Below are positions 58,190 through 64,000 of a DNA stretch of 64,000 bases, piece by piece; position 1 is the first letter of the stretch; every line of letters starts with the position of its first letter. Origin of the DNA: Linum tenue (taxonomy: Eukaryota; Streptophyta; Magnoliopsida; Malpighiales; Linaceae); the NCBI GenBank assembly GCA_946122785.1, contig CAMGYJ010000010.1:27817608-27881607 (forward strand). Direction: 5' to 3'. Position numbers and translations under genes: made by a program. Below the pieces are notes generated by a model. It had not been told where the DNA came from and ran no database searches. It was given only the letters and a program-made list of their open reading frames with translations.

Positions 58190-60058
58190 GATCATTGATT
58201 CTACCTGGGCCCAGACTCAAAACTATTAAAAACTTATATGCATTTGTTTGGGTTCAACCCAAACCTCTTATGAATTACGATAATTGGATCAAATTACCTA
58301 ACGAATAGACTCATTATTATGCCTACCTATGTTTTTCAATTTATATCGAATTGTTCATACGAGATCCCATTAGTTGCATGACTAATAATAAGTTATCTAT
58401 TGTCCTCCGCAGAAGAGAGAAAGGGTTAAGCCAGATAAATTCAAATGGATTCTATTCAAGTTGCCAAGCATATAAACCTAATCAATCTACAGTGTATGAC
58501 ATATACTTGTCAACTTTTGGAGGTTGTTCACTTCCATGAATGACAAGAATAAGACCGTCGGAAAAGAACAATCTCAGCTCCAAGAGCATACCAACCGAAA
58601 ACATAACAAGATTAATAACAAATAGCAATTAGGTTCAAATAATGTCAAAGTAACATAAATGAACCCAAATTGAGTCGATTTACCAAACGAACTAAACAAA
58701 GCAAAGCGATGACGTTCTAATTAGTTTGAGATAGTTTTACTAACATACTTTGTGCACGAAGAAGGATTATATCCTTTTTCTTGTAGCTTCCAGATTTATT
58801 GTGCATATATGTATTCAGCACCAAAAGTTCAAGTGAAATGCATAAAAGATTACACATCCTTTTCTTCTCACAAACTTTCACAACTCTAATGATATGTTTC
58901 CAACACCTCTAGGATAAAGGAAATCATGAGAGTATCATGGCGAATATTGATTATGCCAATCAATCGAATAATAATTATATTATTTTTTGCATGCATGATG
59001 GATCATATCATTAATTAGCAAAAGAGAGACAATTATGTTCCTCTCTGTTACATTTTATAATATTGGACTTTAGTTTGCTTTCAGAGTGTGGAGATATGGA
59101 GGGTACTTAGTGCACTGCGCACTTAAGGTTTGGTATTAAATTTTTTTTTAAGTTGATCTCATATTCCCATGCATAGGAAAGAAATATATATATATATATA
59201 TGGGTCACACTCGTATGCGTCAGACACATACTATGCAACAGGATTCTCTACACCGTAGATCTAATCTAACGATGTTTATTAATTGGAATTAAATTATTTA
59301 ATTTTTACAATTTTTAAATGATTAGTTGGTCCTATTACTTTTTTATGCGTACCCTTTAACCCCTAAACAAACTTTTCAACATATTTTCGAATTATAGTAC
59401 CAAATTTTATTCTAATTATGTCTCCAATCCATTAAGTTATATTTACTTACAATTTTAGTTTGGTGATTTATTCCTTTTCCCACTCATGTCAACGCTCAAA
59501 CCCCCTTTCCAATTGCTGTCTGTACTGGCTGACGAACCCTCTCCTCTCATCCTGGCTATCGATTGAAGCAATTGGATTTTGCGCTTCCCATCAATGTTTA
59601 ATCCCTCTATGGATTAAGAGAGTGATCTGTTCGAGGCATGATGGATTGAATCTTGTGCTCGAGAGGCGGACGAGGAAGGATCGGAGAAGTGAAGAGTGCA
59701 GACTCGAGAGGTGGGCCGAAGTGCGGATCGTCGATAGCGGTGGGTAGGTACGCTGCCGTCAATTGACGGTGAACGACTATGACCTTTACGTCCTGTAAAC
59801 AATGAGTAAGGCTGAAATGGAGAGAGGAGATTGGGTCTCGTCAAGGGAATTCTCTTGGTCGGAGTTCAGAATCGTAACAGAGTGAGAAAGTTTGGACGAT
59901 GAAGAGAGACGGCCGTCGGATTACGGTGGTGACGGCGGCAACTGGATAATTGGGAATTTGGAGGGGCTAGGATAGACGACGATACATGAAAAAACGGTAT
60001 CATTTTTTGCTCGTCTCTGAATCAAAAGTGGCCTGGAGAACGGCGTCGTTCTGTAGGT
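58190..60058. other. Unassigned intergenic DNA with (AT)n
   Basis: An (AT) dinucleotide run lies at about 59186-59201. Short open frames around 59460-59840 resemble nothing I know. Confidence 0.4.
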
Positions 60059-60470
60059 CACTACAGGAAAAAGATCCTTTAATCACGGTAAATCCCGTGT
60101 TCGAAAGTGTGTTTACCGTATTTAATAGGTATAGTCACGGGAAACTTACCGTAATATATACCTCCGTGTTTAATTGTAAAGGTCACGGGAAAGTTGTACC
60201 GTGACTATTATAACTAGTCACAGTATCGTTTCCCGTGATAGTTTGTATCTATTAATCACGAGAATCCCCGTGACTGATACCAAATCTTGCCACACAAAAT
60301 CGAAAAAAACCTTTTTTAAAGACGGGATGTAAACCTTTTAACACTGTATTTACCGTGATAAAATAGTTTCCCATGACTAGATATCAATCATTAGTCACTG
60401 TATTTGATTGACTCTCCCGTGTCTAGATACTAACAATTGGCCACAGTATTTTTCACTGGCTTCTTTTGTT
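60059..60470. mobile_element. CACTA (En/Spm-type) transposon terminus
   Basis: CACTACAGGAAAAA at 60059 is the canonical CACTA end. The following 400 bp is dense in TCACGG(G)AAA-type motifs in both orientations, the usual subterminal transposase-binding repeats. No opposite TTTTTCCTGTAGTG end is visible up to 64000, so the element is truncated or extends beyond the window. Confidence 0.82.
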
Positions 60471-63150
60471 ATTTATAATAATCAATTACTGATTAGATTT
60501 GTAGCGGCAATGTACAGCCATCAACACTGGAGAGAGACAAATATCCCTATTAATATATTATAATACTAATAGTAACAGAAACAATATTCTACATGGTATG
60601 ATGGTAACATGATCTTGATGTCACTGTAAAATAAATTGATCGATAGGCTAACTAAAATAACTAAGAACAAATCAACTAATAGTATGTAAAATCTATACAT
60701 CAAACTAGTCTAGAGTTCAAGTTGAAAAATTCATCCAATCCCCTATAGCTTCTACACGATATTATTGAGTAGTTCTTGTCATAATTATCAACTCCCAGCT
60801 TGTTAAGTCTTCCTGAACCTGAAAAACATAGTGAGTAGAGAATAAAAGTTGGCCCCTGTATGCCAGTCTCATCAAATATGACAATTCATAGCCTCCAAGT
60901 CGCAAACTCAATAGCAACTACTTAAATGCCAACTCCACCAATTCCAAAATTACAAATGCTTCTTACAGGCAAACCATTATTAAAAAACAAATAGCAGCCC
61001 ACACATCAAGACAGCAATGCAAAACCTGCATCATGATCTTGCAATATCACAATTCATGTTCGAGAAAATCAGAATTTACTGCCTTGGCCATACCAACAAA
61101 CCTATAAAAAAATAAGACTGTCATTACAGGCATCATGCTTGTAAATCTCTAGAGCCTCAAAGAATGCTGTACCATCAAGTGCGCCAAGGAGATGCTGCTC
61201 ACAAAGAATAGGAATTTTAGCAAAGATGATAGCCTGTAAAGCAAGTACAGAACGAACTTTGAAAGAAGACCCAGTTTCAAACAAGCTTTCTGAAACTTAG
61301 AAAGGGGAATATGCTTCTAAGATGGAGGCCTTGTATTATAAGATTAAGAAAGGGAAACTTTGTTGTCATAAAAAAGACAGAAAAATGCAGTTAAAAAAAA
61401 ATACATGAGCATCATCTAACAAACTGAAAAAGGACAATTAGCAAGCAAGAGTGACCTTACCTACAGACGGATGTCTTGATCAAATGAGTTAGACCTGTGA
61501 AATCACTAACAACAAAGCATATATAGTATCACTACCAAGGGATCCTGACAGCACAAAAGAAATCAAAACTTATCGTGAATATCAAGTATACGTCATATGA
61601 ACATAATACTTAATTATTTTATTAGTGAACCTCTCGACTTCTTTACATTAATGAGCAAACAAGGACGCCTGCAAAACAGTTGAAGTATCAATCAGTTCAT
61701 CAGATTCCGCCTCTTGCCATCACAATCAAGAAAACCAGCAACAACCAAAATGCCATAGTAAAACCCAGCATCCCAAGTTCTGCATTTTTTCGCTTGACAG
61801 AGCTTGGCACGTATAAGTTATATGTACACAATACTTGGCATCACCAAGAAAGGATTCTGCATTACTTGTACAACCACCTACCTCCCTTATATAATTCATC
61901 ATATGGAAAGTAATAGACCTTAGGTTCCTTTCCATTCAAAGAAATTACCCATTTGTCTCTACATTAAACCAATATAAAGAAATAAGCCACAAGTCAATAC
62001 CATAACAAATGAAGATCAGCAGGAGGTCCACAAAAATAATTGACCTTAGGTTTCTTTCCATTCAACGGAATCCCAAATATGACAATCCATAGGTGTTTTC
62101 GCAGCTCCATGTGGTTTCAGTTTGTTGTCTTGCCTAATTGAGCACCAATAGTTGAGTATTCTAGGGGGAAGAGTTAGTTACGAGATGCATAAACATAATC
62201 TAAAGCTAAAAAGGATGCAACTTGCAGAGATGGCATTTAGAAAGCAGTGGAAAATGGTTAGAAGATACCCAAAACACATTAAATCCCATTAACAAATTTG
62301 CAAAGGGTACTACCATTAGAGGAGAATGGTTTTGTTAGCTTCAACAACCAACATGATATGAGCTCATTCCCATCTACTAATAGAACAAAATGATGAGAGA
62401 AAGAAAGTGATTAACTACCATTAAATTCATGATTCACTGTCAACAAATACCGGACCACTCGATATAATTTTCAAATGATTTCTCTCTTTCCACACACAAA
62501 AAGAATATTTATATCCTTCGTCAAGCAGAAATTGCACACATTGCCATTCTCTCTTCACCATTGTTTACAGGTTTTCCATCTGTAATATATGTCCTTACAT
62601 GGAGGTCCTGCAACAAGCTTTTTATTCACCATCAATTTCCTAGTCAAATAAACTTCTTCCTGTTACTAGCTTCAGTGTATATGGGAAGACACTGATATTT
62701 ACCAATCACTACAACTGTCAACCAGAAGTCTGAAATGGACTTGATGATATCATTTCTCGTACAGACTGTTATTGACAAGCATTCATTTTCTAAAACACAT
62801 CATAATTTTCATAAACTACTAAACTTGTTCATGAATTAAAGCCCTAAACTACCAAGGGAGGAGCAATATAACATACTTGGTTGTGAAACTAAACAAGGAG
62901 GCCAATTGAGACCTGCTAATCTATTTGTATCCTGATAATCTCGATGAAAACAGATTGCCAATATGCTGCAAATCAATAAATGACCCAAATCAAACAGGAG
63001 AGTGAAAGCAAAACCATGACAGATTCAATTGAAAGAGAAAGAGGGGATATTAAAACTAAATACATGGGCATCTAACCTCATACCTGCCTCTACTCCTTTG
63101 AAATGCATAGCGGAAACAAAACCAAATAGATTGTTGCATACCTCCCTAGT
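60471..63150. other. Unassigned AT-rich DNA, possibly interior of the CACTA element
   Basis: No transposase or host protein was recognised on either strand. A near-duplicate 30-bp phrase (GACCTTAGGTTCCTTTCCAT) occurs at about 61917 and 62042, and a related ATATGACAAT(T/C)CATAG phrase at about 60877 and 62078, so part of it arose by local duplication. Confidence 0.4.
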
Positions 63151-63430
63151 AGTAGTAGCACCAGCATCGGCTCCTCTTCGACACCAGCAGGCAGCAGCAG
63201 CAGCCCGCCCAACAGCATCAACACCAGCAGCTCCTTTATGATACCAGCAGCAGAACAAAAACCGACCGCTCCTCTTTAACGCCAGCAACAGCTCGGCCCT
63301 CACTGTACAAGCACCAGCAGCAGAAGGTCGGCCCCGGCAGCAAAAGCACCAGCAGCTCCTCTCCGACGCCAGCAGCGGCAGCTCCGCCTCGGGAGCAACA
63401 GCCTCGCTCTGGTCCGGCTATGAAGAACAT
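63150..63430. repeat. GCAGCA/CACCAG-rich low-complexity tract
   Basis: Irregular CAGCAG and ACCAGCAGC repeats with locally high GC. Open frames through it on both strands reflect the triplet bias and are not called as genes. Confidence 0.75.
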
Positions 63431-63684
63431 TGGGTAAACAATCGAAAACACATGGGATTTGCTTTTGATGAAAAAATACGAAGACTTCGAGTTCAGTGGA
63501 ACGAGCCTTTATCGATTACACCTAATTTGAGGAGAAGAAATAATTTTCAGATTAGGTTTTGGGTTCCATTTTCTTCCATGAACAAACAGAAGTGAGAGAA
63601 CAAAGAGAAGGGAGGCGTGGAAAGGGAAAGTGAAATCGGTTTTGCCCACATCGTACAAAAGAAAGAAAAAAGGACAAGTGACCT

Positions 63685-63800
63685 ACGAGAGCCAAAATTT
63701 TAGTTTTTCTGTCTAAAACAAATTGTGGAATGGAGAGCCAAAATTTTAGATTGTGGAGCCAAAATTTCAGTGGAGCCAAAATTCTAGCGCCCAAATTTTC
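63685..63800. repeat. Cluster of GAGCCAAAATTTTAG-like motifs
   Basis: Four copies close together (about 63689, 63733, 63755, 63773): GAGCCAAAATTTTAG twice, then variants ending TTTCAG and TTCTAG. Origin unknown. Confidence 0.7.
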
Positions 63801-64000
63801 GGCAGCAAAAATGGAGGCGGGAAAAAATACCGGTAACCAAAATGAACCCCAAATTTTGAAGAGCCAATTTTGAATATAAAATTCCTTCTATATAAAATTA
63901 GTTTGTAAAATAATAATAAAAATTCATGTATCTACAATTAACCATGTTAAATTTTAAAAAAATATTATCATACTAAATTGAAATCTAGAAATTTAAAATA

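Noticed and set aside
63025..63451. Minus-strand Ala/Cys/Gly-rich open frames
   Set aside because: They run through a CAG-type low-complexity tract in several frames at once; triplet bias is the simpler explanation.

Overview
The window is nuclear DNA from a flowering plant, most likely a eudicot. It has spliced genes with short GT-AG introns, a plant-type eL36 promoter with telo-box and site II motifs, an NPF nitrate-transporter-family gene, a GH9 cellulase gene, a plastid psaA fragment in the nucleus, and dense hAT, Mutator, LINE, Copia and Athila-type elements. I could not identify the species.

Layout. Positions 1-10226 and 11957-23039 are two copies of a tandem duplication that differ by roughly 1% plus a few large indels. 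Each copy has an intact four-exon gene for cytosolic ribosomal protein eL36 and the remains of a minus-strand gene for a small RRM RNA-binding protein broken by transposons. The copies have since diverged. Copy A keeps an Athila-type LTR as a solo LTR. Copy B keeps the same LTR plus the primer-binding site and start of gag, then a deletion. Copy B alone gained a 757-bp hAT element whose empty site is visible in copy A. Between them lies a decayed MULE transposase gene (10374-11560), which I read as the start of unit B.

23.9-28.6 kb is gene-bearing: an organellar (probably mitochondrial) uL30 gene on the plus strand, then an NPF6-type transporter on the minus strand, converging. 31-46 kb is a repeat zone: hAT elements, LINE fragments, an internally inverted Copia remnant with a plastid psaA fragment, a second solo LTR, three Mutator-type elements, and a young 1.53-kb LTR retrotransposon (41076-42607) whose only ORF (294 aa) is unlike any protein I recognise. 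That element is the most novel-looking item. A complete five-exon GH9 endoglucanase gene lies at 46993-49806 on the minus strand.

50.4-54.7 kb is one LINE remnant split by three DNA transposons. 55-58.2 kb holds three more hAT-type elements. A CACTA transposon terminus begins at 60059, and its partner end is not in the window. I could assign no gene in 60.5-64 kb.

The genuine host genes are five: two eL36, uL30, NPF and GH9. They are unrelated housekeeping, transport and cell-wall functions and show no functional cluster. Most of the remaining recognisable sequence is transposon-derived, much of it placed precisely by target-site duplications (TSDs). All exon and element boundaries were read by eye.
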